Assembly: GCA_001804865.1 (NCBI GenBank)
Contig: MHBK01000022.1
Location: 62,001 to 126,000, forward strand
Length of the DNA stretch: 64,000 nt
Direction of reading: 5' to 3'
Source of the DNA: Lentisphaerae bacterium GWF2_57_35
Lineage (GTDB): Bacteria; Verrucomicrobiota; Kiritimatiellia; CAIQIC01; GWF2-57-35
Shown one piece after another: positions 55,721 to 64,000 of this stretch (its first letter is position 1; the number at the start of each line of letters is the position of its first letter). Made by a program: the position numbers and the translations under genes. The notes beneath the pieces were generated by a model. That model did not search any database. It was not told where the DNA came from and saw only the letters and a list, made by a program, of their open reading frames with translations.

Positions 55721-56017
55721 CTAGCCGACGGAGATAATGGCGTCGAGATTATAGTATTCCAGTCGTCGACTGACCTGCCGGGCGCCTTCCTGGCGAACTG
55801 TTAAGAAATCCTTAACAGTTGCCTCAGGGACCAATTCGCCCTCTTCGAAAATATTCTTGAGGTGCATGCTGACATTGGGCACGGAGGTTTGAAACAACTC
55901 AGCAATCAAGGGCTGCGTGAGCCAGACGGTTTCGTTCTCGAACCGGACGTCAATCTTGATGGAGCCGTCTTCGTTTTGATAAATGAGCAACTGGGATTTG
56001 GACGGGGCATCGCTCAT
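55721..56017 (-). pseudogene. Truncated RhuM-family protein
   Basis: A 98-residue frame with the start of a RhuM-type protein: LLIYQNEDGSIKIDVRFENE, WLTQPLIAELFQTSVPNVS and the repressor-like KDFLTVRQEGARQVSRRLEY, ending YNLDAIISVG. Intact relatives continue after ISVGYRV for another 200 or so residues. Here a TAG follows at once, exactly where the helicase remnant begins. Its ATG overlaps the HsdM remnant stop by four bases, as in intact type I restriction operons that carry rhuM between hsdM and hsdS. Probably non-functional. Confidence 0.82.
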
Positions 56018-56358
56018 GCCATGATTTTCTCCAGAATAGCCTTCAGCGCCTTGTTCGTTTCCTCCACAATTCCAGCAATCGGCCGGTACTCGTCGGCTTC
56101 ATCGGGGTTCTTTGGTTCCAACGGTAGGAAAAAGTGGATCAGTTTCTTGTCGTGCCTGACCAATTTAACGGCCTTAGTTCTTGAGCCGACTTCCTTGGCC
56201 ATACGGTTGATTTCGTCATCGAATACGTCGCAGAGTCGTTTGGTAAAGATGAGGGGAAGAATGAATTCCTTGTATTTGGGCGCATCCTTCGCTCCGTGAA
56301 TGGAACAGGCGGCATCCCAAATCCATGATTCGAGAGATTTATCAGGGGCTTCCGGCAT
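56014..56358 (-). pseudogene. Type I restriction methylase HsdM with apparent internal deletion
   Basis: A 114-residue frame. Residues 1-80 are the HsdM N-terminal helical domain (ESWIWDAACSIHGAKDAPKY, LPLIFTKRLCDVFDDEI). From about residue 84 the sequence, ADEYRPIAGIVEETNKALKA, looks instead like the extreme C-terminus of HsdM. The approximately 400-residue catalytic methyltransferase domain with NPPF is missing, yet the frame is open. The end overlaps rhuM at ATGA as an intact gene would. No hsdS or hsdR is near. The likely explanation is an in-frame deletion; I infer the C-terminal identity from pattern, not alignment. Confidence 0.7.
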
Positions 56359-56580
56359 GGGGGGGAGACTAGCGAAGAGGGCGGTGGTTGCAAAGACGAA
56401 AATCCTGGCTGGCGAGGCGCCATCAAGAGGCGCTCATAAGAACGGGGCGATTGTAATTATGACTCAAGCTTGGCTCATAGGAAGTTTCGTAAAGGACCGT
56501 GGCCATTCCTGGCCGCGATGGCGGGCAAGAAGGCCCTCCCTCCCATGAAGAGCCTCATGTCAATGCAGCTCATATCCTAT
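56359..56580. repeat. Repeat fragments upstream of the restriction remnant
   Basis: CTCATAAGAACGGGGC and TGTAATTATGACTCAAGC near 56435 recur in inverted order near 56705-56740. GGACCGTGGCCATTCCTGGCC near 56493 resembles GACCGCAGCCATTCTTGGCTGC near 48160. No gene is supported. Confidence 0.5.
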
Positions 56581-56677
56581 TCATAATCATAATCTTAATC
56601 GTAATCTTAATCTCTTTTTAGATGGAAAAATGGAGATTATGATTAAGATTAGGATTACGATTACGAGTAGGAATTAG
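56581..56677. repeat. Inverted pair of AATCTT/GATTAA hexamer-like repeats
   Basis: The left arm consists of CATAATCATAATCTTAATC followed by GTAATCTTAATCTC. The right arm is GAGATTATGATTAAGATTAG followed by GATTACGATTACGA. The two can pair as a long imperfect hairpin around TTTTTAGATGGAAAAAT. It is low complexity and non-coding. Confidence 0.7.
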
Positions 56678-56734
56678 ACTCTAATAAAATGAGCTGTTCG
56701 ACGCGACTTGAGTCATAATTGCAATGGCTCATAA

Positions 56735-56789
56735 GAACGGGGCCAGGTGGCCCCGTCTCCAAAAAAACAAATTTTCCAATCGTTGGAAA
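56735..56789. promoter_or_regulatory. Terminator-like hairpin and lone CCAAT-type palindrome
   Basis: GGGGCCAGGTGGCCCC near 56740 is a short hairpin. TTTTCCAATCGTTGGAAAA at 56771-56789 is the same type of palindrome as the three before ilvD. It lies 12 bp beyond the stop of the amylase gene, so here it is not upstream of a gene start in the usual way. Confidence 0.6.
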
Positions 56790-56800
56790 AACGATCCGGC

Positions 56801-58309
56801 TCAGGATACGCGTACGACGATGGCGCTGAACGCCGGGAGCGTTGAATCTTCCAGCATCCCCAGCAGGGGTGTCGAGCCGGAGAACCAGGCCGCTTTTTTC
56901 AGGCGGCGGGCTTTTTGGCCAAGGTTGACGGCGCAACGCACGACGCCGGTGCGGTAGTGGCGTTCGAAGGCGACTACGGTCCGGTCCTTGGGGGCCGAGG
57001 TTTCGCCTGCGTCGAGCAGGGCAAGGTCGCCGTGCAACAGTTCCGGCGTGGCATGACGCAGGTGGATCAGTTGCTGGAAAAAGGCGTAGAGAGCGGCTCG
57101 CTCGGAGGCGCTGCGCGCAAAGATATTGCCCTCGAATTCGACGCCGTCCTGGTTCCAGCATTTTTCGCCGTCGGTCAGGCGGCGGCCTTTGTCGCAGGGG
57201 CGCAGGCGGTCGTGGATGGAGGGGCGGTTCAAGGCGCCGAATTCCTGGCCGGTGAGCAGGAAGGGCAGGGTATGGGGCAGCAGGAAGAGGAGCTGGTTCA
57301 TGGCGAGTACGGCGCCTTCCCCGAAGCGGAACATGCCGCGTCCTTCGTCGTGGTTGTCGGTGTAGCGGGCGAGGAAATGCGGCTCGCTCAGGGCGTGCAG
57401 CGCCAGGCGGCAATTCTCCAGATGCTTCTCGACGGCGCCGGCGATGCCGTGGGCGAGGAAGGCTTCGTATTTGTCTTTGAAGTCGTGGTTGTGCCGGGCG
57501 TCGTCGGACAATCGGACCACGGAGGTCCCGTCCTCGCGGACGGCATAACCATAAACGCAAATCTTATAGAAGTCGTCGTCGTAGGCGGCGGTCATGCTGC
57601 GCTGGAATAAATCCAGGTTGTTGTGGAAGCCGTAGCATTCGGCCAGAAAGAGCAACTCCCGTCCCGCATGCCGCTGGCGGAGCAGGGGCAGGGCTTCGTC
57701 CCAGAAGGATCGGTCGTTGATGAAGTGCGCCATGTCGAGGCGGAAGCCATCGATGCCGTCGAGCGCGCCGGCGTCCGTGGGGCCGAGCAGGCTCAGCCAG
57801 AAATCGTAGACTTCGATCATCTCCAGGCGCAGTGCGGGGTTGGTGTAATCGAGCTTGGCCGTGTCCGACCAGTCGCAATCGAAGAAGGCGTGTCCGTTCG
57901 CTGCCTTCACATAATACTCCGGATGCTCCTTCATCCAGACGTGATCGCGGCTGGTGTGATTGGGCGTGATGTCGAAGATGACTTTGAATTTCAGTTGATG
58001 GGCGCGCCGGACAAATGCCTTGATGTCGTCCATGCTGCCGTACTCCGGTTCCACGGCCCGGAAATCCCGGCTCGCATAAGGCGAACCGATGCCCTTTCGC
58101 TTCTCGAGTCCGATCGGGTAGGGCGGCATCAGATAGAGCGTATTGACGCCCAATTTCTTGATGACGGGCAACTGTTTGGCGACATAAGCCAGCGGCGAGA
58201 GCGCCTCGGGTTCTTCCCCAGCCGCCTCGAAGGCGTTACGAGGTTCCCGAGCGGCCAGCGAGCGAAGATTGATCTGGTACAGGACAGCGGAGGAAATCCA
58301 GTTTTTCAT
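56801..58309 (-). CDS. Alpha-amylase family (GH13) glycosidase
   Basis: A 502-residue cytoplasmic GH13 enzyme with no signal peptide. Catalytic residues are in the expected strands: nucleophile D192 in GFRLDMAH, acid/base E224 in FLAECYG, and D321 in YTDNHDEG. The first conserved region is FDITPNHTS. The N-terminal SAVLYQINLRSLAA and a C-terminal beta domain complete the usual fold. The subfamily and linkage specificity cannot be fixed by eye; similar proteins are listed as alpha-amylase, trehalose-type or oligo-1,6-glucosidase. It stands alone, with a CCAAT-type palindrome just beyond its stop. Confidence 0.9.
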   Translation of the reverse strand: MKNWISSAVLYQINLRSLAAREPRNAFEAAGEEPEALSPLAYVAKQLPVIKKLGVNTLYLMPPYPIGLEKRKGIGSPYASRDFRAVEPEYGSMDDIKAFVRRAHQLKFKVIFDITPNHTSRDHVWMKEHPEYYVKAANGHAFFDCDWSDTAKLDYTNPALRLEMIEVYDFWLSLLGPTDAGALDGIDGFRLDMAHFINDRSFWDEALPLLRQRHAGRELLFLAECYGFHNNLDLFQRSMTAAYDDDFYKICVYGYAVREDGTSVVRLSDDARHNHDFKDKYEAFLAHGIAGAVEKHLENCRLALHALSEPHFLARYTDNHDEGRGMFRFGEGAVLAMNQLLFLLPHTLPFLLTGQEFGALNRPSIHDRLRPCDKGRRLTDGEKCWNQDGVEFEGNIFARSASERAALYAFFQQLIHLRHATPELLHGDLALLDAGETSAPKDRTVVAFERHYRTGVVRCAVNLGQKARRLKKAAWFSGSTPLLGMLEDSTLPAFSAIVVRVS

Positions 58310-58406
58310 AGTGCCGGTTAGTTTAGCGTTTTTCTTTGAGGATTAAAGCGAAAAGGCGAGAAATAACGAGAACCCCAATTTGTGAATACTCGTTCCTGCC
58401 GCATGG

Positions 58407-58435
58407 TTGACAATGAGGGGTCTCGACCTTACGTT
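58407..58435 (+). promoter_or_regulatory. Candidate promoter of the small cysteine-rich gene
   Basis: TTGACA at 58407-58412, 17 bp, TACGTT at 58430-58435. The ATG at 58467 has AAGGA at good spacing. Confidence 0.35.
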
Positions 58436-58466
58436 GACTTGAGGATTTACGTATAAGGATTTTATA

Positions 58467-58664
58467 ATGAACACATTGATGCTTATAGCGGTGGTGAGCG
58501 TTCTTTTTCTGCTTTGCTTTGCCGGGTTTGCCATTGGGTTGATTATCCGAAACAAGAACATGAACAACTGCGGCTGCGGACGGGCGCACGATCATAGCCG
58601 TGAGTCGGGATGTTGTTCGGATAAGGGTAAATCGGACGCCTGCTGCCAGTCTAATCGATCGTAA
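58467..58664 (+). CDS. Small cysteine-rich membrane protein, possible NqrM-like maturation factor
   Basis: A 65-residue protein with one membrane span (residues 3-27, FLLCFAGFAIGLIIRNK at its end). A short soluble tail follows, with cysteines at 35, 37, 49, 50, 59 and 60. The span-basic-CG(C/G)G order resembles NqrM, a small membrane protein needed to mature the iron site of the Nqr pump. The nqr genes and apbE lie beside it, though on the other strand. The cysteine pattern is not identical to NqrM as I know it, so a different metal-binding protein is possible. Confidence 0.6.
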   Translation: MNTLMLIAVVSVLFLLCFAGFAIGLIIRNKNMNNCGCGRAHDHSRESGCCSDKGKSDACCQSNRS

Positions 58665-58679
58665 TTTTCGCCTGGAGTC

Positions 58680-58790
58680 CGCCGGTTCGCAGAACCGGCC
58701 TACAAGAGAGGTCAAACGTTGTTGTAGGCCGACTCTGCCACGTGAGTCGCATGCTGCGACAACGTGGCTTGCGTGAGTCGGCGCTTCTTC
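58680..58790. repeat. Palindromic stretch between convergent genes
   Basis: GCCGGTTCGCAGAACCGGC is a hairpin near 58681. GCCGACTCTGCCACG and CGTGGCTTGCGTGAGTCGGC form a longer one near 58728-58782 with an inner GTCGCATGCTGCGAC hairpin. Either may end the small gene or apbE transcripts; neither has a long T-run. Confidence 0.6.
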
Positions 58791-58793
58791 CTC

Positions 58794-59891
58794 CTATGGT
58801 TCGGCCATGAATTCGCAATCGGTCATGGTTTCAAATCCGGCGCTGATTACTTGGTAAAACGTGCCGTCCGGATGGCGGAGGGTGAATAGGGCGGCGGCGC
58901 CCGGATAGTGCTCGATCCATTGTTTTCCTTTTTCCGCACCCATTACATAAAGCGTGGTGGATAAGCCGTCGGCGGTCAGGGCATTGGAGGCTACGACCGT
59001 CACGCTGGCCAGGTTGTGGATGATCGGTCGGCCCGCTTGCGGGTCGAAGATGTGAGAGTATCGCTTTCCCTTTTCGTCGGTAATGAAGTTCCGGTAGTCC
59101 CCCGAGGTGGCCACGGCCAGATCGGTCAGGTGCAGGATGGCCTCCAGTTTTTCCCCGGGCAAATGGCCGGGGCTTGGTACATCGATGCCGATCCGCCATC
59201 TTTCGCGGTTCGGATTATGACCCCTCACGACCACCTCTCCGGCGACTTCGACGAACAGGTTGGAGATCCCGAAGGATTGAATCACCCGGGCTACTTCGTC
59301 CGCGCCGTACCCATTGCCGACGGCATTTAAATTTAAACGCAGGGGCGGGATATCCTTCTGGATCTCGTTCGCGTCGGTTACCCGCAGATGCTCGCAGCCG
59401 GTGAGCATTTTGGCTTGGGCGATTTCCTCGTCGCTGGGGATTTTTTCTAGGCGACGATCGGGACCGAATCCCCAGATGTCAATCAAAGGCCCCAGCGTCG
59501 GATCGAAATCCCCTCCGGATTGCCGATTCAGGTCGAGAGCGAACCGGACCACGTTGGCCAGGGAGGCGGACACCTTGAAAGGGGCCGTGGACGAGGAGAA
59601 ATTGAATTGAGAGATTTCGCTGTCCGGCCGGTAATGGGACAGCTCCAGATCTATTTCATGCAGCCGCGTTTCCACCGCTTGCTTCAATTCGTCGAGCCGT
59701 TTTTCCGAAAGAGTGGATTGCGCCAATTTGATCGAATAGGTCGAGCCCATCGTTTTGCCGGACCACGACGGCGTGTCCGGCCCAGGGGCGGCGCGAAGGG
59801 TGGTGTAAACCAGCACCGCAATGAGCACGCCAAAGACCCATAGAGTTTTGAGAGGGTGAAATCGTCGCGGTTGAATAAGCTTCATAAACAT
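58794..59891 (-). CDS. apbE: FAD:protein FMN transferase (ApbE)
   Basis: A 365-residue enzyme that attaches FMN covalently to threonines of NqrB and NqrC. An N-terminal membrane segment (TLWVFGVLIAVLVYTTL) suggests an anchored or exported protein acting outside the cytoplasm. Motifs are KTMGSTYSIKL, SHYRPDSEISQFN, FDPTLGPLIDIWGFG, and the magnesium/FAD region DYRNFITDEKGKRYSHIFDP...TADGLSTTLYVMG (shown in parts). It is the last gene of the nqr cluster, 69 bp after nqrF with two hairpins between. Its targets are encoded just upstream. Confidence 0.94.
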   Translation of the reverse strand: MFMKLIQPRRFHPLKTLWVFGVLIAVLVYTTLRAAPGPDTPSWSGKTMGSTYSIKLAQSTLSEKRLDELKQAVETRLHEIDLELSHYRPDSEISQFNFSSSTAPFKVSASLANVVRFALDLNRQSGGDFDPTLGPLIDIWGFGPDRRLEKIPSDEEIAQAKMLTGCEHLRVTDANEIQKDIPPLRLNLNAVGNGYGADEVARVIQSFGISNLFVEVAGEVVVRGHNPNRERWRIGIDVPSPGHLPGEKLEAILHLTDLAVATSGDYRNFITDEKGKRYSHIFDPQAGRPIIHNLASVTVVASNALTADGLSTTLYVMGAEKGKQWIEHYPGAAALFTLRHPDGTFYQVISAGFETMTDCEFMAEP

Positions 59892-59904
59892 TTCATCTTA
59901 GCAG

Positions 59905-59953
59905 GGACGCGACTCCGTTCGCGTCCTGAAAGGCGGCCAGCGGAGTGGCCGCC
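59905..59953. repeat. Two hairpins between nqrF and apbE
   Basis: GGACGCGACTCCGTTCGCGTCC and GGCGGCCAGCGGAGTGGCCGCC are adjacent short palindromes. The second, with following CCACCTTTTA, resembles repeats near 1996 and 9051. They may process or partly terminate the nqr message before apbE. Confidence 0.6.
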
Positions 59954-59960
59954 CCACCTT

Positions 59961-61184
59961 TTAGAACTCGTCGTAAGCGATCATTTCCTTTTCCACGCCC
60001 AGATCGTAGAGCATCTTGTTAACGGCCGCGATCATCGGCGGGGGGCCGCACAGGTAATACTCGATTTCGCCCGGATCCTCGTGCTTCGACAGATACTGCT
60101 GCAAGACCACCGAATGAATGAAGCCCGTCGCGCCCTTCCAGTGGTCTTCGGGCATGGGCTCGCTGAGGGCCAGGATGAACGAGAAATTCGGGCACTCCTT
60201 TTCCAAGGTCCGGAAATCCTGCTCGTAGAACATTTCCCGCAGCGAACGGGCGCCGTACCAATAGCTGATTTTACGCTTGGCTTTCTTGGTCTTCAGCAGA
60301 TCGAAGAGATGGCTTCGCAACGGGGCCATGCCGGCGCCGCCGCCGATGTAGACCATTTCGCGTTGGGTGTCCTTGGCGAAGAATTCCCCGAACGGACCGC
60401 TCAACGTGACTTTGTCGCCGGGCTTCAGCGCAAACATGTACGAGGAGGCAATGCCGGGCGGCACGTCCATTTTCGGAGGAGGCGTCGCAATGCGGACATT
60501 CAGCATCACGATGTTGCCCTCGGCCGGATAATTGCCCATCGAATAGGCTCGGAAGCAGGGGTCCGGGTTGACGGCTTTGAAATCCCACAGTTTAAACTTG
60601 TCCCATGCGTCGCGGAACCGTTCGTCGATATCGAAATCCTTGTAGTCCAATTCGTAGGGAGGGATGTCGATTTGAATGTAACCGCCGGCCTTGAAATTAA
60701 GGTGCATGCCTTCCGGAAGATCGATCGACAGTTCCTTGATGAAGGTGGCCACATTTCGATTGGATCGGACCGTGCCTTCGAACTTCTTGATTTCCAGAAT
60801 TTCGGGCGGCACTTCGATTTTCAGGTCGCGTTTAACCTTGAGCTGGCAGGCCAGTCGCAGCCCTTCACGAGCTTGCTGCCGGTTGATGTGGCCGGTTTCG
60901 GTCGGCAGGATGGTTCCTCCTCCGTCCAATACCTTGCACTTGCACATCGCACAAGTTCCGCCTCCGCCGCAGGCCGAAGGCAGAAAAATTTTTTGCGTGG
61001 CCAATGAACTCAAGAGGGTGCTGCCTGCATCCACGGTGAGCAATTTGGCGCCTTCATTGACGTCGATCTTGATCGGTCCGCTGGTTACCAGTCGCTTGGA
61101 AGCGATCATCAAGCCGATGGTGAGCAAAAGGATCAGCCCGGTGAAGACCACGACGCTGGTTAAGATGACGGTTATTGAACCCAT
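59961..61184 (-). CDS. nqrF: Na(+)-translocating NADH:quinone reductase subunit F
   Basis: A 407-residue NADH-oxidising subunit. One N-terminal membrane helix is followed by a plant-type 2Fe-2S ferredoxin domain with C72, C78, C81 and C113 ([14 protein letters not shown]). The FAD domain has [14 protein letters not shown]. The NAD domain has [12 protein letters not shown] and the end YYLCGPPPM. It passes electrons from NADH via FAD and 2Fe-2S into the pump. It lies 29 bp after nqrE. Length and domain order are normal. Confidence 0.97.
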   Translation of the reverse strand: MGSITVILTSVVVFTGLILLLTIGLMIASKRLVTSGPIKIDVNEGAKLLTVDAGSTLLSSLATQKIFLPSACGGGGTCAMCKCKVLDGGGTILPTETGHINRQQAREGLRLACQLKVKRDLKIEVPPEILEIKKFEGTVRSNRNVATFIKELSIDLPEGMHLNFKAGGYIQIDIPPYELDYKDFDIDERFRDAWDKFKLWDFKAVNPDPCFRAYSMGNYPAEGNIVMLNVRIATPPPKMDVPPGIASSYMFALKPGDKVTLSGPFGEFFAKDTQREMVYIGGGAGMAPLRSHLFDLLKTKKAKRKISYWYGARSLREMFYEQDFRTLEKECPNFSFILALSEPMPEDHWKGATGFIHSVVLQQYLSKHEDPGEIEYYLCGPPPMIAAVNKMLYDLGVEKEMIAYDEF

Positions 61185-61213
61185 GATGCCTGCTTCCGAT
61201 CGTTATCCACTTC

Positions 61214-61828
61214 CTACAAACTAATTCCCGAGAAACACATAAACGCAATCGCCATCAGTCCCGTCAGAATCATCGTGATGCCCAGGCCCCGCAGGCCGGC
61301 GGGGATGTTGTTATAACGAATTTTCCGGCGTATGGCGCCCATGGCCACAATGGCCAGCGCCCAGCCCGTGCCCGAGGAAACTCCGTACACCACGGACTGG
61401 GTGAAATTATAACCGCGCTGCATCATGAACAACGACCCGCCCAGAATCGCGCAGTTGACCGTGATCAGCGGCAGATAGATGCCCAGGGTTTGATACAGCG
61501 GCGGGAAAAACTTATCCATCGTCATTTCGAGCAGTTGTACCAGGCAGGCGATCGTCGCAATGAAGCAAATGAACGTAAGAAACGACAGATCCATCTTGCT
61601 CAACGCCGTTATGCCGGTCCACGCCAGCGCACCCGGCGCCAGCAGGTAAGACTGAATCAGCCAATTGACCGGCACGGTGATCGTTTGCACAAAAATTACG
61701 GCCATGCCCAACCCGATGGCCGCCTTCATCTGCTTGGAAATGGCCAGGAAAGAGCACATCCCCAGAAAAGTAGCCAGCAGGATATTCTGAATGAATATTT
61801 GTTCGATGGCCAAGCTTAACAATTGCAT
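61214..61828 (-). CDS. nqrE: Na(+)-translocating NADH:quinone reductase subunit E
   Basis: A 204-residue integral membrane subunit with about six helices. Typical stretches are [23 protein letters not shown], in which the conserved cysteine of the intramembrane iron site lies, and [24 protein letters not shown], which contains other family residues. NqrD and NqrE are related and form an inverted pair in the pump. It lies 14 bp after nqrD and 29 bp before nqrF. Confidence 0.96.
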   Translation of the reverse strand: MQLLSLAIEQIFIQNILLATFLGMCSFLAISKQMKAAIGLGMAVIFVQTITVPVNWLIQSYLLAPGALAWTGITALSKMDLSFLTFICFIATIACLVQLLEMTMDKFFPPLYQTLGIYLPLITVNCAILGGSLFMMQRGYNFTQSVVYGVSSGTGWALAIVAMGAIRRKIRYNNIPAGLRGLGITMILTGLMAIAFMCFSGISL

Positions 61829-61842
61829 GACAGTTCCTTATT

Positions 61843-62463
61843 TCATGCCGGTTCAAAATAGCGCGACAAAGTTCGCTGTATCCATATCAACAACCCGAGC
61901 ACAATAAACGCCCCCGGCGCCAATAGCATCATGCCGTTGTTGATATAACCCGCCTGATAAAACGAAGCCGGGACCACATGCAGCCCCATCCAGGTTCCCG
62001 AGCCCAGAATTTCCCGAAAAGACGCCACGACAATCAGGACCAAGCTGTAGCCCAAGCCGTTTCCAATCCCATCCAGAAACGAGGGCAGGGGCGGATTGCT
62101 AAGCGCATAAGCTTCCAAGCGGCCCATCACGATGCAGTTGGTGATGATCAAGCCCACGAATACGCTCAGTTGCCGGCTGATGTCGTACATGTACGCCCGT
62201 AAAAATTGGTCGGCCAGAATTACCAACGTCGACACCACCGCCATCTCGACAATCATGCGGATCTTGCCGGGAATCCAATTTCTGATCAGGGAAATGACAA
62301 AATTCGAACCCGCGGTTACCAGGGTCAGGCCCATGGACATGACTAACGCCGTTTCCAGCTTCGTAGTTACCGCCAAGGCAGAGCAAACGCCAAGGATTTG
62401 AATCGTGATCGGATTCGTCTCCGATAGCGGATCGACGATAACCTTTGTATAGTTCGTTGCCAT
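61843..62463 (-). CDS. nqrD: Na(+)-translocating NADH:quinone reductase subunit D
   Basis: A 206-residue integral membrane subunit with about six helices. Family features include [19 protein letters not shown], with the cysteine of the membrane iron site, and [22 protein letters not shown], with a second conserved cysteine. [15 protein letters not shown] follows. It lies eight bp after nqrC and 14 bp before nqrE. Confidence 0.96.
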   Translation of the reverse strand: MATNYTKVIVDPLSETNPITIQILGVCSALAVTTKLETALVMSMGLTLVTAGSNFVISLIRNWIPGKIRMIVEMAVVSTLVILADQFLRAYMYDISRQLSVFVGLIITNCIVMGRLEAYALSNPPLPSFLDGIGNGLGYSLVLIVVASFREILGSGTWMGLHVVPASFYQAGYINNGMMLLAPGAFIVLGLLIWIQRTLSRYFEPA

Positions 62464-62471
62464 TTTTCGTA

Positions 62472-63176
62472 TTATCCTCTTCTAATACCCTTAAAATACT
62501 TCTCGTATTTTTCAAGGTCGGCATTCAAAAAATGATTCAAGCCATCGCCAGTCAAGGTGGCGCCGCTGATGCCGTCAACCGCGTGATCGTTGCCCGCAGG
62601 ATATTTGTCGGTCACCTTGCCTTTGACCACTTCGAGCCGCTGCAAGCTTCCATCCTTGAACACTTTTTTATCCTTGAACTGATCTTGAAACCAATCTTTG
62701 CCGACTTCGCCGCCGAGGCCGGGGGTTTCGCCGTCGCGGTAAAACGTAAGGCCGACAATCGTCTGCGCGTCTTTGTCCAAAGCCATATACCCGTAGATGG
62801 TCGACCACAGCCCCTTGCCGGAAACGGGAAAGGCGTACTTGGAGACTTCGTCGCTGTCCTTCCAAACATACAACGGAAGACGATCGTCCGCTTCCTGGTT
62901 CTGGGCATCTTCTATTAATTGCCCCGTCTTGGGATCTATGAACACTTCGGAAATATGCTCCGTGAAATATCGATTAATCTCTTCTTCGCCAAGTTTGTTG
63001 CCTTGTTCGTCGACGGTCGCGATGTCGAAGGCCTTCAGAACGTTTCTCTTGCGATCCAGTTCACTTTGGGTGTCCTGCTTTTCCTTCAACAAAACGGCCG
63101 ACGATGCCAGCAGAATGCTGCAGGCAACGCAGATAATCGCCGTAAAAACCAGGGTGTAGGTGTTACCTTTCTGCAT
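62472..63176 (-). CDS. nqrC: Na(+)-translocating NADH:quinone reductase subunit C
   Basis: A 234-residue subunit with one N-terminal membrane helix ([20 protein letters not shown]) and a periplasmic FMN-binding domain. The FMN is attached through the threonine of the SGATLT motif in [12 protein letters not shown] near the C-terminus; apbE nearby supplies the attachment enzyme. [13 protein letters not shown] and ETPGLGGEV are also typical. It overlaps nqrB by 14 bp, so translation is coupled. Confidence 0.96.
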   Translation of the reverse strand: MQKGNTYTLVFTAIICVACSILLASSAVLLKEKQDTQSELDRKRNVLKAFDIATVDEQGNKLGEEEINRYFTEHISEVFIDPKTGQLIEDAQNQEADDRLPLYVWKDSDEVSKYAFPVSGKGLWSTIYGYMALDKDAQTIVGLTFYRDGETPGLGGEVGKDWFQDQFKDKKVFKDGSLQRLEVVKGKVTDKYPAGNDHAVDGISGATLTGDGLNHFLNADLEKYEKYFKGIRRG

Positions 63177-64000
63177 AAGCCATTTTCCTTAAGTATCTTG
63201 AACGTTTATTGATATGAGTTTGAAGGACAAAGTAATCGATCATGGGTGCCATGACATTGCCAAATAGGATCGCCAGCATGCTGCCTTCCATGTAGGCCGG
63301 ATTGAACAAGCGGATGACGACGGTGATGAACCCAACCATAACTCCGAAGATCCATTTGCCGACATTCGTTGCCGTAGCCGATACCGGATCGGTGGCCATA
63401 AAGACATTACCGAATGCGGCGCCGCCTATTACCATGTGGTAGTAGAAGGGCAGTCTCATGGCCGGGTTAACATCCTGGCCCGGCAGGAAGTTGACCAAGA
63501 TTCCAGTGCCGGCCATGCCCAGGAAACATCCGGCCATGATGCGCCAGGAGCCGACCCCGGTTGCGATGAGGATCAAGGCCCCGATGGCGATGGCAATAAA
63601 CGAGGTTTCTCCGATACTGCCCGGTATAAAGCCATCGGTCATATTTTTTAGAGTGTATCCAGCTTGATGAAGCAGCTCCACGACATTGGATTGGTCCGGG
63701 GCGCTTTGCAGTACCGCCAGCGGCGTAGCGCCCGTGAACCCTTCGATCGTCTTCGACGGATCGGTCACCGCCGTCCACACGCGGTCGCCGGATATCTGGG
63801 CGGGATAAGCAAAATACAGGAAGCAGCGGGCGGTCAAGGCCGGGTTCAATACGTTAAACCCGGTGCCGCCGAAGATTTCCTTGCCGATCACAACGCCAAA
63901 CGAAATGCCCAAGGCCACCTGCCACAAGGGAATGTCTGGCGGCAGGGTCAGCGGAAACAACAACCCGGTAACCAGGAATCCCTCGTTGATCTCGTGCTTC
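63163..64000 (-). CDS. nqrB: Na(+)-translocating NADH:quinone reductase subunit B, C-terminal part
   Basis: The gene runs off the right edge; about 278 C-terminal residues are visible. The frame continues to base 64000 with [23 protein letters not shown] is attached at the threonine of GFTGATPLA. Other family parts are [28 protein letters not shown] and [13 protein letters not shown]. The protein is an integral membrane subunit with the sodium path and riboflavin. It overlaps nqrC by 14 bp and is upstream of it; nqrA is expected beyond the window. Confidence 0.96.
   Translation of the reverse strand, partial: KHEINEGFLVTGLLFPLTLPPDIPLWQVALGISFGVVIGKEIFGGTGFNVLNPALTARCFLYFAYPAQISGDRVWTAVTDPSKTIEGFTGATPLAVLQSAPDQSNVVELLHQAGYTLKNMTDGFIPGSIGETSFIAIAIGALILIATGVGSWRIMAGCFLGMAGTGILVNFLPGQDVNPAMRLPFYYHMVIGGAAFGNVFMATDPVSATATNVGKWIFGVMVGFITVVIRLFNPAYMEGSMLAILFGNVMAPMIDYFVLQTHINKRSRYLRKMAYAER

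Noticed and set aside
54079..56017. A RhuM-helicase fusion protein
   Set aside because: A TAG stop falls at the junction and the two reading frames differ, so it is a deletion boundary and not a fusion.

Overview
The window comes from a moderately high-GC bacterium of the PVC superphylum, most probably Verrucomicrobiota or Kiritimatiellota. That placement is an inference. It rests on several secreted proteins with verrucomicrobial-style C-terminal domains (a 'YxVxYxTNL...W' signature), an SLA1-homology (SHD1) protein, a type III glutamine synthetase, an Nqr sodium pump, a Chlamydia-Pmp-like beta-helix protein, and many palindromic intergenic repeats. No rRNA is present, one tRNA gene is, and no complete insertion sequence or CRISPR array is visible.

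Layout. 1-4376 (minus strand): a heme/tetrapyrrole run hemCD-hemB-hemL-hemE, in which HemC is short and fused to HemD. 4695-7508: trkA-trkH potassium uptake. 7763-9605: a thioredoxin-fold protein, a small lipoprotein and an alkyladenine DNA glycosylase. 9776-15560: branched-chain amino acid synthesis, with ilvD behind three evenly spaced palindromes and ilvB-ilvN from their own promoter region. 15634-18512: a DUF421 membrane protein and a sugar oxidoreductase/isomerase group. 18952-22844: a two-gene locus for a YadA-head-like secreted protein and a calcium-binding-motif partner. 23310-23395: tRNA-Leu(UAA). 24223-27591: metY-metX-metW methionine synthesis. 28099-32674: a secreted protein, clpB and a bifunctional nuclease. 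32902-37164: a 1,420-residue secreted GH31 glycosidase behind a LacI-type operator. 37613-41203: small membrane, cupin, SHD1 and porin proteins.

41351-50793 is mainly nitrogen assimilation: amt-glnB, a NifA-like sigma-54 activator, glutamine-dependent nadE and type III glnA. Both amt and glnA have good -24/-12 sites, and glnA also has an inverted repeat placed like an upstream activator site, so these genes look like one sigma-54 regulon. 51097-53724 encodes a beta-helix surface protein. 54079-56358 is a decayed type I restriction island: HsdM with an apparent internal deletion, a truncated RhuM, and a headless UvrD/Rep helicase. 56801-58309 is a GH13 amylase. 58467-64000 is the nqrB-C-D-E-F-apbE respiratory sodium pump cluster with a possible NqrM-like protein opposite.

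The most unusual material is intergenic. Several families of palindromic repeats recur and are often assembled in the same order at different loci. One (about 210 bp, two copies) keeps a multi-stem fold through compensatory changes. Another (exactly 134 bp, two copies) has long terminal inverted repeats. These families, the phased ilvD operator array and the truncated HemC-HemD fusion are the best leads for something undescribed.
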